DNA from: Acetobacteraceae bacterium
GTDB taxonomy: Bacteria > Pseudomonadota > Alphaproteobacteria > Acetobacterales > Acetobacteraceae
Reading direction: 5' to 3'
Assembly: GCA_030039695.1 (NCBI GenBank)
Contig: JASHVB010000894.1
Span: forward strand, 1 to 14,081
Length of the DNA: 14,081 bases
The notes under the pieces were generated by a model that worked only from the letters and a program-made list of their open reading frames with translations, was not told the origin of the DNA and searched no databases. This document shows, in pieces, positions 6,223-13,660 of the stretch (position 1 is the stretch's first letter; every line of letters starts with the position of its first letter). The position numbers and the translations under genes were made by a program.

Positions 6223-8244
6223 CTATTCGAGCACGCCGTTAATCGCGGCGATCAAGGCCCCCCACTGCTGCCGTTCGACCTCTTCGAGGTCAGCTGCTGT
6301 GTGGTTGCGGGTCCAGCGGAGGAACGTCTTAGCCAGTCGGTATTTGGAGAACGCTGACCCGCCCGCTCGCTGTAGAACGTCAACCAACGGCATGCTCGGG
6401 TACGCCGCGGCGTCTGCCGAGCCGTCCCAGCCAAACTCGACCTTCGCGAGCCTGAGAAGGGTGTTGCTCAGGAGGTCTTCGACCCCGGGCTTGGTGACTG
6501 CCCCTTTGTAATAGTCCTTCGTCCGCAGAATCCGCGTGTTGCCCAGGGTAGCCACCAACCTATCCTGTTTGGCTGTTTGGTCTCCGGCAGCCTCAGAGCC
6601 GAGTAGTGCAGCCACTTTTAGGCCGTGGGCATGGAGAATCGTGGCAAAGTACACGACTTTGCCGACAGAACTGGCCGGAACCAGAGTGATTTGATCGTTC
6701 AGATTGGGGCCGGAGGCGTCTGCGAGCAGGGCCGCGCAGGCCTCTAGATACCAATAGTCGGTCAAGCCGTCCAAGACAAGGTTGCGCTGCTGGGCGAAAA
6801 GACTCTGCGCGAGATCGTAGCCAAGCGCCTCTTGGAGAGGCAGCAGTGCGGCGGGATCGTTGGAAGTGACTAACGTGTGGACCTTCGTGCCGACGCTCCT
6901 CTCAGTCAGTTCGACCACGCGGACGTTGTCCAGTTCATCTGGCCCTACGAGAAATGGAGAGTGGGTCGTGTAAAGAGTTTGGTTTGTAGCGCCTAGTCGT
7001 GAAATGGTCTCTCGGAACTCACGCTGCTTGAGCGCGTGCAAACTGAGGCCTGGTTCATCCAGGAGAAGAATTGCATTCGCATGCTTTCCTGCAGTTTCCG
7101 AAAAGAAAACAATGAAGAATGACACAAGCCACTGAAATCCTTCTGAACGCTGGTCAAGTTCGACCTCCACCCCTAAATCATCTTCGACCACCACCCGGAG
7201 GTATTGACCGTCCACCCGGAGCTGAAGCCGACCGGCCTCCTCCTTTGCCATGTCTGGGCTCCAGACGCGCCTTATCTCCTCAGTGAGACGGATGCTTGCT
7301 GCATTCAATTGATAACTGCGAGTATCCAATTGAGCGCGGTACGCCTCAAAGGTCCCTGGCTCGCTCTGGTTCGGCTCCTGTGGATTTCCAAGATTAGACA
7401 AATCACGCGCACTGAAGCCGAGAAGCCTTAGTAAGCACGAGTTACCATAATCATGACGTGCATTATCCAGAGCATTCTGCTCGATGCGAGTAGCAAGGTG
7501 CTCAAGGTGAATGATCGCATGGACTCGAAAGTAATTGTTGAAGAGTACAAATAGGGGTCGTCTCCCACGCAAGATGTTTAGCGCTTGGGCCTGTTTCTCT
7601 TCGATTTGACACGCCTGCTCTAGCTCGAGCAAGCGGTGCGTCTGCACGTAGTCGTTTGGGTCAACGAGTTCACGCACCGTGGACAACCAGTTGCGGATTG
7701 GAGCGCAAGCCTCCCCGGTTAGGCGTGACGCGGGCACCAATCCGCCAAGTGCTTGCGTCAGGGATTCGCTTGGTTTCACAGACGTAGACCCATCGACGGG
7801 CGGGGATCGGCCGTCGGCATGGGTCGCCAATGCTTTCAGCTTAATTTCAACGTCCGATAGTGTTGGAACCGGAGTAGCGTTGACAAGAGTGTCGCTGAAT
7901 TTGTTGTCAAGGTAGCGGGTGACGCGATACTGGGAGCCCGCGAGGCTGTCGTCTATTAACATAATGTCGTCCGGAGACAGCGTAAAGGTGGCCGTCACCA
8001 CCGGTGTTTTTGCTGGATCAGTCTTTCCCGTCGTGATGTCGTTATAAAGTGCTCGTGGGTAATCACGGAGAGGCACAAAACCGCCGATGTCCGGGGGCGC
8101 GTTGATCTGCTGGATGGCTCTGAGCAGGACGGATTTGCCCGCCTCGTTCGGACCGACAAGGATGGTCTTGAGCTCGTCGACATCGAACTCGCCGCTATCA
8201 CGAATGCTTCGGTAGTTTTGTACACGCACGAGTTTGAGTTTCAT
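6223..8244 (-). CDS. OLD-family ATP-dependent endonuclease-like protein with altered TOPRIM motifs
   Basis: This 673-residue protein has the OLD plan of an N-terminal ABC/SMC-type ATPase and a C-terminal TOPRIM-like domain; relatives are phage-defence nucleases. Walker A is GPNEAGKS (31-38). The signature region is RSEGFQW (366-372), Walker B LLLDEPGLSLH (393-403) with D396 and E397, and the switch histidine H428 in TTHSPF. The ATPase half looks intact. In the TOPRIM half, the usual EG-TD motif reads VLDGLTD (490-496), with Asp for Glu at 492. The usual LxDxDxxGD reads LLGSEAAGD (547-555), with Gly549 and Glu551 where two Asp are expected. The later VEDLL (588-592) is kept. The start ATG has GAGGT a few bases upstream. 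There is no adjacent UvrD-like helicase, so it is not a Gabija pair; a single-gene (class 1-like) OLD is the best fit. It is more A+T-rich than its neighbours (24/60 GC in line 7081-7140, 26/60 in 7501-7560), suggesting horizontal transfer. Confidence 0.85.
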   Translation of the reverse strand: MKLKLVRVQNYRSIRDSGEFDVDELKTILVGPNEAGKSVLLRAIQQINAPPDIGGFVPLRDYPRALYNDITTGKTDPAKTPVVTATFTLSPDDIMLIDDSLAGSQYRVTRYLDNKFSDTLVNATPVPTLSDVEIKLKALATHADGRSPPVDGSTSVKPSESLTQALGGLVPASRLTGEACAPIRNWLSTVRELVDPNDYVQTHRLLELEQACQIEEKQAQALNILRGRRPLFVLFNNYFRVHAIIHLEHLATRIEQNALDNARHDYGNSCLLRLLGFSARDLSNLGNPQEPNQSEPGTFEAYRAQLDTRSYQLNAASIRLTEEIRRVWSPDMAKEEAGRLQLRVDGQYLRVVVEDDLGVEVELDQRSEGFQWLVSFFIVFFSETAGKHANAILLLDEPGLSLHALKQREFRETISRLGATNQTLYTTHSPFLVGPDELDNVRVVELTERSVGTKVHTLVTSNDPAALLPLQEALGYDLAQSLFAQQRNLVLDGLTDYWYLEACAALLADASGPNLNDQITLVPASSVGKVVYFATILHAHGLKVAALLGSEAAGDQTAKQDRLVATLGNTRILRTKDYYKGAVTKPGVEDLLSNTLLRLAKVEFGWDGSADAAAYPSMPLVDVLQRAGGSAFSKYRLAKTFLRWTRNHTAADLEEVERQQWGALIAAINGVLE

Positions 8245-8316
8245 TCTGACCTCGAGCTATAGCTTGACTGAACCCGGCGAAGTGGATCGCCCGATCGGAG
8301 AGAAACTGGCTTCGCG

Positions 8317-8322
8317 AGTATA
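8317..8322 (-). promoter_or_regulatory. Candidate -10 box for the OLD-type gene
   Basis: On the minus strand this reads TATACT, one base from the sigma-70 consensus. It would place transcription start near 8310 and give a leader of about 65 bases before the ATG at 8244. No recognisable -35 hexamer stands 16-18 bases upstream. The leader contains GCGAAG and CTTCGC as inverted copies about 27 bases apart. The support is weak. Confidence 0.25.
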
Positions 8323-8575
8323 AACGGAACATCGAGGGTAGATAGGTCAGCTGCCTCTCGGCATCGAAAGTGCAACATCCTGCGGCAATGCCAGATACCC
8401 GGCGGACCGCACCCACGAGCCTTCAGCGCACCAGACCGAAAGCCGCACTCGACGATGTGGCGAGGGCGCGGCGCTGTGGCGAACGGTTTGGATGCACCCC
8501 GTACTCACTAGCGCATCGTCGCCGTCGGCATGCCAATGGCGCGCCGGGATGCCAGGCATCCATGTCTCCGTGAGG

Positions 8576-8609
8576 TTGACAGGCGAACGATCGGGTTTGG
8601 TGCTATCAT
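8576..8609 (+). promoter_or_regulatory. Promoter-like sequence facing an apparently empty region
   Basis: TTGACA (8576-8581) is a perfect -35 hexamer, and TGCTATCAT (8601-8609) resembles an extended -10 element (TGnTATAAT with one change). The spacing of 22 bases is too long for a normal sigma-70 promoter, although an extended -10 can work alone. The only downstream frame is ATG at 8694, giving about 31 codons (starting MAKRATALDD) with no clear ribosome site. Confidence 0.22.
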
Positions 8610-8872
8610 TGCCGCCCGCCCCGTCGACGTCTCGCGAGATCCGGCCACATCGACGCGATCGCGGGTGTGCGACTGTCTTCATTCTGGATTTACGATGGCC
8701 AAACGAGCGACCGCCTTGGATGACCGGCGTTGGCGGTCGTACTGGGCATCGCGCTATGCATCCAACACCGGCGCTATGACCACGACTTGATGACAGCCTC
8801 AGGCCATGCCCCGCCCAAGTTCCTGGCGCTACGCGGTACGCGGCTAGCGGTCGGTTTGCCGACTGAACGGAC

Positions 8873-8907
8873 CCGCAGCGGCACTCACGCTTTTTGTCCG
8901 GCTGCGG
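8873..8907 (-). terminator. Inverted repeat directly after the GNAT gene
   Basis: CCGCAGC (8873-8879) and GCTGCGG (8901-8907) are perfect inverted copies. GG/CC pairs can extend the stem past a bulged G. It begins right after the stop of the leftward GNAT gene. The loop is long (about 15-21 bases) and no T-run follows on the minus strand, so termination here is only likely by position. Confidence 0.35.
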
Positions 8908-8908
8908 A

Positions 8909-9973
8909 TCAAACGCTATCGCTGTGCGCCAGCGCCTTCCAGAAGAACCGGGTGTCATCCGGCGTGCGGTCCGACTTCAGCGCATAGCCTGGGATCAAGC
9001 CCAGTTCATTCCAGTCCATCGAGCGATACAGCCGTTCGGCCCGGTCGCCGGCACGTGTGTCCAGCGTCAGCAGCGTTCGTCCGGAACGCACAGCCTCCTG
9101 CTCCAACCGCTGCATCATTGCCCGGGCGAGGCCGGCGCGGCGGCTGAACGGATGAACCATCAACTTTTGCACGTCTGCCCGATGCGGCTGGTTCTCAGCG
9201 CCGGTAAAGGCCAGCGTGACAGTGCCGCACAGCACACCCTCGACCCAGCCGCCGAGCAGGACGCGAATGCCGGCAGCAACGTCCCTGGCAATGCCTCGCC
9301 AGAAGCCCCGCGCCACGTCCGCCCTGAGTGGCGGCAGGAAAGACACGCCGGCGCCCTCCGCAACACAAGCGCTCAGGATGTCACACAGCCGTGGCACCGC
9401 CGATGCCGCTGCCGCAGCATCCAGGACCACAACCCCATTGATTGGCTTGGCGTAGGCGAATTCAAGAGAATGCGAGATGTCGCGCAGCACACGCAGAGGC
9501 CCGCTTCGCACATAGGAGCGCTTCTCATAGAAATGGTGCGCGCGCTCGAATCGGGTATCGCTCCATAATGCCAGGCGATCGGCGCCGGCGTTCCGCGCAT
9601 GTGCTTCGGCGATGTCCAGTAGATGGTGAGCGAGCCCGCCGCCGTGACGGGATGGGTGCACATAGACGCGGCAAATTTCCCAGGTGTTCGCTTCGTGCGG
9701 CCGAACGGCAACCATGCCGAGAAGCTCGCCGTCCGCTTCAGCGACCCACAGCGCACCGCCCGGCGCTGCGTAGTAAGATGCGAGAGTGCGCAACTCCGGC
9801 ATCTCACCATCCACGTCCATGCGGACGCCAGGATATTGCGACCAGCAGGTGGCGATCAGTGCAATGATGGATGCCGAGTCTGAATCGCGCCCCGGGCGAA
9901 TGACAGGGGAAGCCGGGACCCAATCCGAAACTCCCGCCCGCCTTGGAGGCGAGGGTTGATGTGAGGAAAGCAA
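8909..9973 (-). CDS. Tandem GNAT-domain N-acetyltransferase, 5' end uncertain
   Basis: Two acetyl-CoA-dependent GNAT domains are fused in one chain. Counting from a TTG at 9973, domain 1 spans about residues 24-170 and domain 2 about 180-354. Domain 1 carries the acetyl-CoA loop in VYVHPSRHGGGLAHHLL and a later HHFYEKRSY. Domain 2 carries LMVHPFSRRAGLARAMM and ERLYRSMDWNELG. Each has the R-x-x-G-x-A type pyrophosphate loop. The acetyl acceptor is unknown. The start is a problem: conserved sequence begins near VIRPGRDSDS (about 9904), but no ATG, GTG or TTG lies between 9973 and there. The TTG at 9973 and a GTG at 10018 both lack a ribosome site, and the next ATG (9820) cuts into the fold. The 5' end runs into hairpin-rich DNA (9931-10034). 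The frame is open from 10261, but that part overlaps the aminotransferase gene. The gene may be 5'-truncated. Confidence 0.75.
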   Translation of the reverse strand: MLSSHQPSPPRRAGVSDWVPASPVIRPGRDSDSASIIALIATCWSQYPGVRMDVDGEMPELRTLASYYAAPGGALWVAEADGELLGMVAVRPHEANTWEICRVYVHPSRHGGGLAHHLLDIAEAHARNAGADRLALWSDTRFERAHHFYEKRSYVRSGPLRVLRDISHSLEFAYAKPINGVVVLDAAAAASAVPRLCDILSACVAEGAGVSFLPPLRADVARGFWRGIARDVAAGIRVLLGGWVEGVLCGTVTLAFTGAENQPHRADVQKLMVHPFSRRAGLARAMMQRLEQEAVRSGRTLLTLDTRAGDRAERLYRSMDWNELGLIPGYALKSDRTPDDTRFFWKALAHSDSV

Positions 9974-10034
9974 CTCGTGATGTCGTGGGATGTACGCCCC
10001 CTCCTCCCCGGCCCTCACCCCAAGGGTGAAGGAG
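9931..10034. repeat. Hairpin-rich, REP-like intergenic sequence
   Basis: Two small hairpins lie close together: CGCCT-TGG-AGGCG (9939-9951) and TCACCC-CAA-GGGTGA (10015-10029), the latter extended by CC/GG pairs past one mismatch. The stretch CCGGCCCTCACCCCAAGGG resembles dispersed intergenic repeats common in GC-rich proteobacteria. It separates the aminotransferase stop at 10054 from the first conserved GNAT codons. Copy number elsewhere in the genome cannot be judged from this window. Confidence 0.4.
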
Positions 10035-10053
10035 ATCCGGCCGCGACTCACGT

Positions 10054-11256
10054 TCAGCGCAGCTCCTCGCAGAAGGCGGCGATGCGGCGGCAGCCTTCGA
10101 CCAGATCGTCGTCTGCAGTTGCGGTACTGATCCGCAGATACGGGCTCATATGATATGCGGCGCCGTGCACCGTCGCCACGTACTTTTCTTCCAGCAACGC
10201 CAGGCACACGTCCTCGTCGGTGTTCAGCAGCTTGCCACCCGCCGTCACGTGACCCAGACACCCGGCGACATTGGGAAACACGTAGAACGCGCCTTCGGGT
10301 TTGTGGCAGGTGATACCCTTCGAGGCGTTCAGCATCTCCACGGCCATATCACGGCGGCGCTGATATGCGATGCTTTGCTCGCGTGCCCCGTCCTGCGGAC
10401 CGTTCAGCGCGGCAATGGCAGCAGCCATCCCCACGGTCGAGATGCCGGCCGTCACCTGGCCCTGCATGTTCACCATCGCCCTGACCAGCGGCTTCGGTCC
10501 GCCAGCAAAGCCGATACGCCAGCCGGTCATCGCATAGGTCTTGGAAACGCCGCTAACGGTCAGGATGCGATCCTTCAGGTCAGGCGCCACCTGCGCCATG
10601 GTCGCGTGCTCTACCCCAGTGAAGATCAGATGCTCGTACATGTCGTCGCACAGAATCCAGACATGTGGATGCTTGCGCATCACCCCGGCGACTGCGCGCA
10701 TGTCGTCCGCCGTCATCACCGCGCCGGTCGGATTATTCGGACTGTTCAGCACCAACCACTTGGTCTTCGGTGTGACCGCCGCGTCGATATCCTCCGCACG
10801 CGGCTTGAAGCCGTTGTTCTGCGGGCAATTGACAAACACCGGCGTGCCTTCGCAGAGCTGCGTCATCTGCGCGTAGGCGATCCACGACGGCACCGGGATC
10901 ACCACCTCATCGCCCGGGTCGACCGTTGCGATAATCGCGTTGAACAAGCACTGCTTGCCGCCATTGCCGACGCAAATCTCGTCCAGTGCGTAGTCGATGC
11001 CGCTGTCGCGCTTGAACTTGCGCTGGATCGCCTCCTTGAACTCGCGCGTGCCGTCGATCGGCGGGTACTTCGTGTCGCCACGCAACGCCGCCTGGTGCGC
11101 CGCCTCGATCGCCTGAGGCGGGCTGGCAAAATTCGGTTCTCCCGTGGTGAGCGTGACAACGTTTTTGCCGGCAGCACGAAGTTCGCGAGCCTTGATCGTC
11201 ATCTGCACGCTGGCGGCGACTTCAACCCTGCCCAGCCGTTTGGAGAGTCCAGGCAT
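10054..11256 (-). CDS. Class I PLP-dependent aminotransferase (aspartate aminotransferase-like), second of tandem pair
   Basis: This is a 400-residue fold-type I aminotransferase of the bacterial AspC/AatA-like branch. The PLP lysine is K239 in SGVSKTYAMTGWRIGF. N174 in NSPNNPTG, D204 and Y207 in CDDMYE, and R247 complete the cofactor site, and R375 in YLRIS binds the substrate alpha-carboxylate. The start is ATG at 11256; its A is the last base of the upstream gene's TGA (TGATG), so translation is probably coupled. A TTG one codon earlier is also possible. It aligns without gaps to the upstream paralogue, but several active-site-near segments differ: TTGEPNF for SQGEPDF, PSWIAYAQM for PCWVSYPDI, and TAGISTVGM for TSNPNSIAM. 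It probably prefers a different amino acid; which one cannot be told from sequence alone. Confidence 0.85.
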   Translation of the reverse strand: MPGLSKRLGRVEVAASVQMTIKARELRAAGKNVVTLTTGEPNFASPPQAIEAAHQAALRGDTKYPPIDGTREFKEAIQRKFKRDSGIDYALDEICVGNGGKQCLFNAIIATVDPGDEVVIPVPSWIAYAQMTQLCEGTPVFVNCPQNNGFKPRAEDIDAAVTPKTKWLVLNSPNNPTGAVMTADDMRAVAGVMRKHPHVWILCDDMYEHLIFTGVEHATMAQVAPDLKDRILTVSGVSKTYAMTGWRIGFAGGPKPLVRAMVNMQGQVTAGISTVGMAAAIAALNGPQDGAREQSIAYQRRRDMAVEMLNASKGITCHKPEGAFYVFPNVAGCLGHVTAGGKLLNTDEDVCLALLEEKYVATVHGAAYHMSPYLRISTATADDDLVEGCRRIAAFCEELR

Positions 11257-12458
11257 CAACGCAGCCCTTCGCAGAATCGCCGGATGCGCTGACAGGCGTC
11301 TGTCAGCTCCTCGGTCGAGTTGGCATAAGCGATGCGGATATAACCGGGATAGCAGAACGCCGCACCATGCACCGCGGCCACGCCCTCTTCCTCCAGCAGC
11401 GCGAGTACGAAGCTTTCGTCGTCGATGATCTTCTTGCCGCCGCGCGTGGTCTTGCCGATGCAGCCGTTGATCGAGGGATACACATAGAACGCACCCTCTG
11501 GCTTGTGGCAGTACAATCCCGGAGCCTTGTTGAGCTCACTCACCACGAGGTTGCGGCGTTCTTCGAAGATCTTCCGCATGGCCTCGATGGATTCCTGTGG
11601 GCCAGTGAGCGCTTCGACGGCTGCGGCCATGGCAATCGAGTTCGGATTGGACGTTGACTGGCTCTGCAGCTTGTCCATCGCCTTGATCAGTTGCACCGGC
11701 GCGCCTGCGAAGCCGATGCGCCAGCCGGTCATCGCGTACGCCTTGGAGCATCCGTTCATCGTGACGGTGCGGTCGCGTAGCCGCGGCTCCACTTCCAGGA
11801 TCGTCGCCGGGTTGAAGCCGTCGTACGCCAGCTTTTCATAAATATCGTCGGTGAAGATCCAAATGTTTGGATGCTTCATCAGCACGTCACAGATCGGCTT
11901 CAGATCTTCCTTGCTGTAGGCAGCACCCGTCGGGTTGCACGGGTTGTTCAACATGAACCACTTGGTACGCGGCGTGATCGCCGCTTCCAGGTCTTCGGAA
12001 CGCAGTTTGAAGCCGTTGTTCTGGCCGCATGGCACCAACACTGGCTTGCCGTCAGCCAGACTGACAATGTCAGGATAGCTGACCCAGCACGGGCTCGGGA
12101 TGATGACCTCGTCATCCTTGTCGAGCGTCGCCAGCATGGCGTTGAAGATAACCTGCTTGCCGCCAGTGGAGATGATGATCTCCTCGGGCTTGTAATCCAG
12201 TCCGCTATCCCGCTTGAACTTCTCGGCCACCGCCTTGCGCAGCGCGGGCGTACCGGCGACGTCTGTGTAGTGCGACTCGTTGTTCTCGATCGCGCGGATC
12301 GCGGCGTCCTTGACGTTACGCGGCGTGTCGAAATCCGGCTCGCCCTGTGACAGGCTGATCACGTTCTTGCCTTCGGCGATCATGTGACGCGCCTTGGTGG
12401 CAATCGCAATCGTCAGGCTGGGCTGGATGCGGTCGAGTCGTTCGGCAGTGAGGGACAT
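11256..12458 (-). CDS. Class I PLP-dependent aspartate aminotransferase-like enzyme, first of tandem pair
   Basis: This 400-residue cytoplasmic enzyme is predicted to move amino groups between aspartate (or a related amino acid) and 2-oxoglutarate. The motifs are those of the AspC/AatA branch: SQGEPDF (37-43), STGGKQ (97-102), NNPCNPTG (171-178) with N174, DDIYEKL (204-210) with Y207, the PLP lysine K239 in NGCSKAYAMTGWRIGF, TSNPNSIAM (269-277), and R375 in YIRIAYAN. Of the two neighbours it is closer to the usual aspartate enzyme. There is no clear Shine-Dalgarno before the ATG, but a plausible promoter lies just upstream. It ends in the TGATG overlap with the second aminotransferase, so the two are very likely one transcript. 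The amino acid actually used is inferred. Confidence 0.87.
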   Translation of the reverse strand: MSLTAERLDRIQPSLTIAIATKARHMIAEGKNVISLSQGEPDFDTPRNVKDAAIRAIENNESHYTDVAGTPALRKAVAEKFKRDSGLDYKPEEIIISTGGKQVIFNAMLATLDKDDEVIIPSPCWVSYPDIVSLADGKPVLVPCGQNNGFKLRSEDLEAAITPRTKWFMLNNPCNPTGAAYSKEDLKPICDVLMKHPNIWIFTDDIYEKLAYDGFNPATILEVEPRLRDRTVTMNGCSKAYAMTGWRIGFAGAPVQLIKAMDKLQSQSTSNPNSIAMAAAVEALTGPQESIEAMRKIFEERRNLVVSELNKAPGLYCHKPEGAFYVYPSINGCIGKTTRGGKKIIDDESFVLALLEEEGVAAVHGAAFCYPGYIRIAYANSTEELTDACQRIRRFCEGLR

Positions 12459-12775
12459 TGGAGGGGTTTCCCGGCAAAGCGGGCGGCGAACCTATCGGAG
12501 CATGTCCAGAGGGGCAACGGGTTGTCGCGATTGGCTGCACGGCGCGGCGCGCATTGGATCGGCCACAGTTTGCTTGCGGGTTAGCCACCAGGCTCGGCCG
12601 GAGGCCGGCGCGCGGATGTAAGGCTCGGTCCTTCGTCATCGTGGCGACAACCGATGGCTAAGCCACATGCCTCCCCGCCGTGGCGAGCATGACGCTACTG
12701 GGCTTGGTTTCTTGCCGTGCGTTCTTATTTTGTCCAGGATCTTCTCTGGCGGCACACGAGAGGAGTACGACGGCG
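12459..12775. other. Divergent intergenic region
   Basis: These 317 bases separate the leftward aminotransferase pair from the rightward methyltransferase. Apart from the candidate minus-strand promoter and the AGGAG (12761-12765) that serves the methyltransferase, nothing convincing is seen. CGTCAT near 12636 and ATGACG near 12689 are short inverted copies, too far apart to be persuasive. Confidence 0.5.
12489..12517 (-). promoter_or_regulatory. Candidate sigma-70 promoter for the aminotransferase pair
   Basis: On the minus strand TTGCCC (12512-12517) and TAGGTT (12489-12494) are separated by 17 bases. Transcription would begin near 12482, leaving a short leader of about 24 bases before the ATG at 12458. 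The -35 box is close to consensus (4 of 6 bases) and the -10 is poor (3 of 6), so the call rests mainly on spacing and position. Confidence 0.3.
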
Positions 12776-13564
12776 ATGGCTGCTCCCGCGATTCGCTTCG
12801 ACGACGGCCCCGCGTATGAACGCGGCATGGGCCGGTGGAGCCTTATTGCCGGCGAGATTTTTCTCGACTGGCTGGCGCCGCAGACCAGCTTGCGCTGGGT
12901 CGATGTCGGCTGCGGCACCGGCGCGTTCACGGAGCTTCTGATGCAACGCTGCGCCCCGGCGGCAGTGCATGGTGTCGACCCGTCGGACGCGCAGCTTGCT
13001 TTCGCGCGTGCGCGTCCAGGCGCGCACGGTGCGACGTTTCACCTCGGCGACGCCATGGCATTGCCTTTCGCCGACAACAGCTTTGACGTCGCCACGATGG
13101 CGTTGGTGATCTTCTTCGTGCCCGACCCGGCCAAGGGGCTGGCGGAAATGGCGCGCGCGGTCGCGCCGGGTGGCACGGTTGCCGCGTACGCCTGGGACAT
13201 GGAAAGCGGCGGGTTCCCGTTTGCACCTATCCTGGCCGAGCTTCGTGCGCTGGGTTTCGTCCCCCCGGTGCCGCCAAGCGTGGATGCGTCGCGCAAGGAT
13301 GCGATGCATGCGCTCTGGACCAGCGCCGGCCTGAGGGACGTCGAAGTCCGGGAGATCGCGCCGCGGCGGACATTCGCGAATTTCGACGAATTCTGGGCCA
13401 TGAGCACCGGAACCGGCAGCATCCGCCCGGCCCTCGCCGCCATGACTCCGAGCGACGTGGAAAGCATAAAGGAGAAGCTGCGCGCGCGCCTGCCGGCCGA
13501 CGCCGAAGGCCGCATCAGCTGCGCCGCACGGGCCAACGCGATCAAGGGACGCGTGCCGTTCTGA
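12776..13564 (+). CDS. Class I SAM-dependent methyltransferase
   Basis: This 262-residue methyltransferase has the Rossmann-type class I fold. Motif I is VDVGCGTGAF (42-51). The acidic residue after strand 2 is D68 in GVDPSD. LGDAMALPF (90-98) is the adenine-contact region, FDVATMALV (103-111) motif II, and APGGTV (130-135) motif III. The N-terminal YERGMGRWS (14-22) is seen in the UbiE/COQ5-like methyltransferase_11 group. I chose the ATG at 12776 because AGGAG lies ten bases upstream and the preceding in-frame residues from 12680 (rich in S, C and F) do not belong to the fold. It is transcribed away from the aminotransferases. The methyl acceptor is unknown; small molecules are typical of this group. 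Confidence 0.85.
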   Translation: MAAPAIRFDDGPAYERGMGRWSLIAGEIFLDWLAPQTSLRWVDVGCGTGAFTELLMQRCAPAAVHGVDPSDAQLAFARARPGAHGATFHLGDAMALPFADNSFDVATMALVIFFVPDPAKGLAEMARAVAPGGTVAAYAWDMESGGFPFAPILAELRALGFVPPVPPSVDASRKDAMHALWTSAGLRDVEVREIAPRRTFANFDEFWAMSTGTGSIRPALAAMTPSDVESIKEKLRARLPADAEGRISCAARANAIKGRVPF

Positions 13565-13660
13565 TGCCCACTATCCATGAGCCGGTGCTGTGCATTGCTG
13601 CGCAGGAAGTTAACCCATTGCGTCACGACCGGGCGTGGCCCGGCCAGTCGCCCGCGTCTT

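Larger units (their letters stand above)
8245..8908. other. 664-base region without a convincing gene
   Basis: Several frames are open on both strands, the longest being 203 residues on the minus strand (8347-8958). They lack recognisable domains and ribosome sites and are rich in R, S and P, as expected of non-coding GC-rich DNA. The stretch contains the upstream region of the OLD-type gene, a plus-strand promoter-like sequence (8576-8609) with no gene after it that I can recognise, the 10-base palindrome CGCGATCGCG (8654-8663), and a hairpin after the GNAT gene. A decayed gene or an unannotated RNA cannot be excluded. Confidence 0.5.

Noticed and set aside
6223..8244. Gabija (GajA/GajB) or PARIS system.
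   Set aside because: No UvrD-like helicase or separate TOPRIM gene lies next to the ATPase gene on either side; the TOPRIM-like domain is fused to the ATPase, as in single-gene OLD proteins.
8347..8958. Minus-strand open frame of 203 codons between the GNAT and OLD-type genes.
   Set aside because: Composition is typical of non-coding GC-rich DNA, there is no domain or start signal, and it overlaps the end of the GNAT gene in another frame.
10001..10261. Extension of the GNAT frame to a 450-residue protein starting at 10261.
   Set aside because: The first part overlaps the 3' end of the aminotransferase gene, and its R/G-rich translation is not GNAT-like.
10150..11292. A 380-codon plus-strand frame opposite the second aminotransferase.
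   Set aside because: It is antisense to a gene with complete catalytic motifs. Its R/H-rich translation has no family features; it is a codon-bias shadow.
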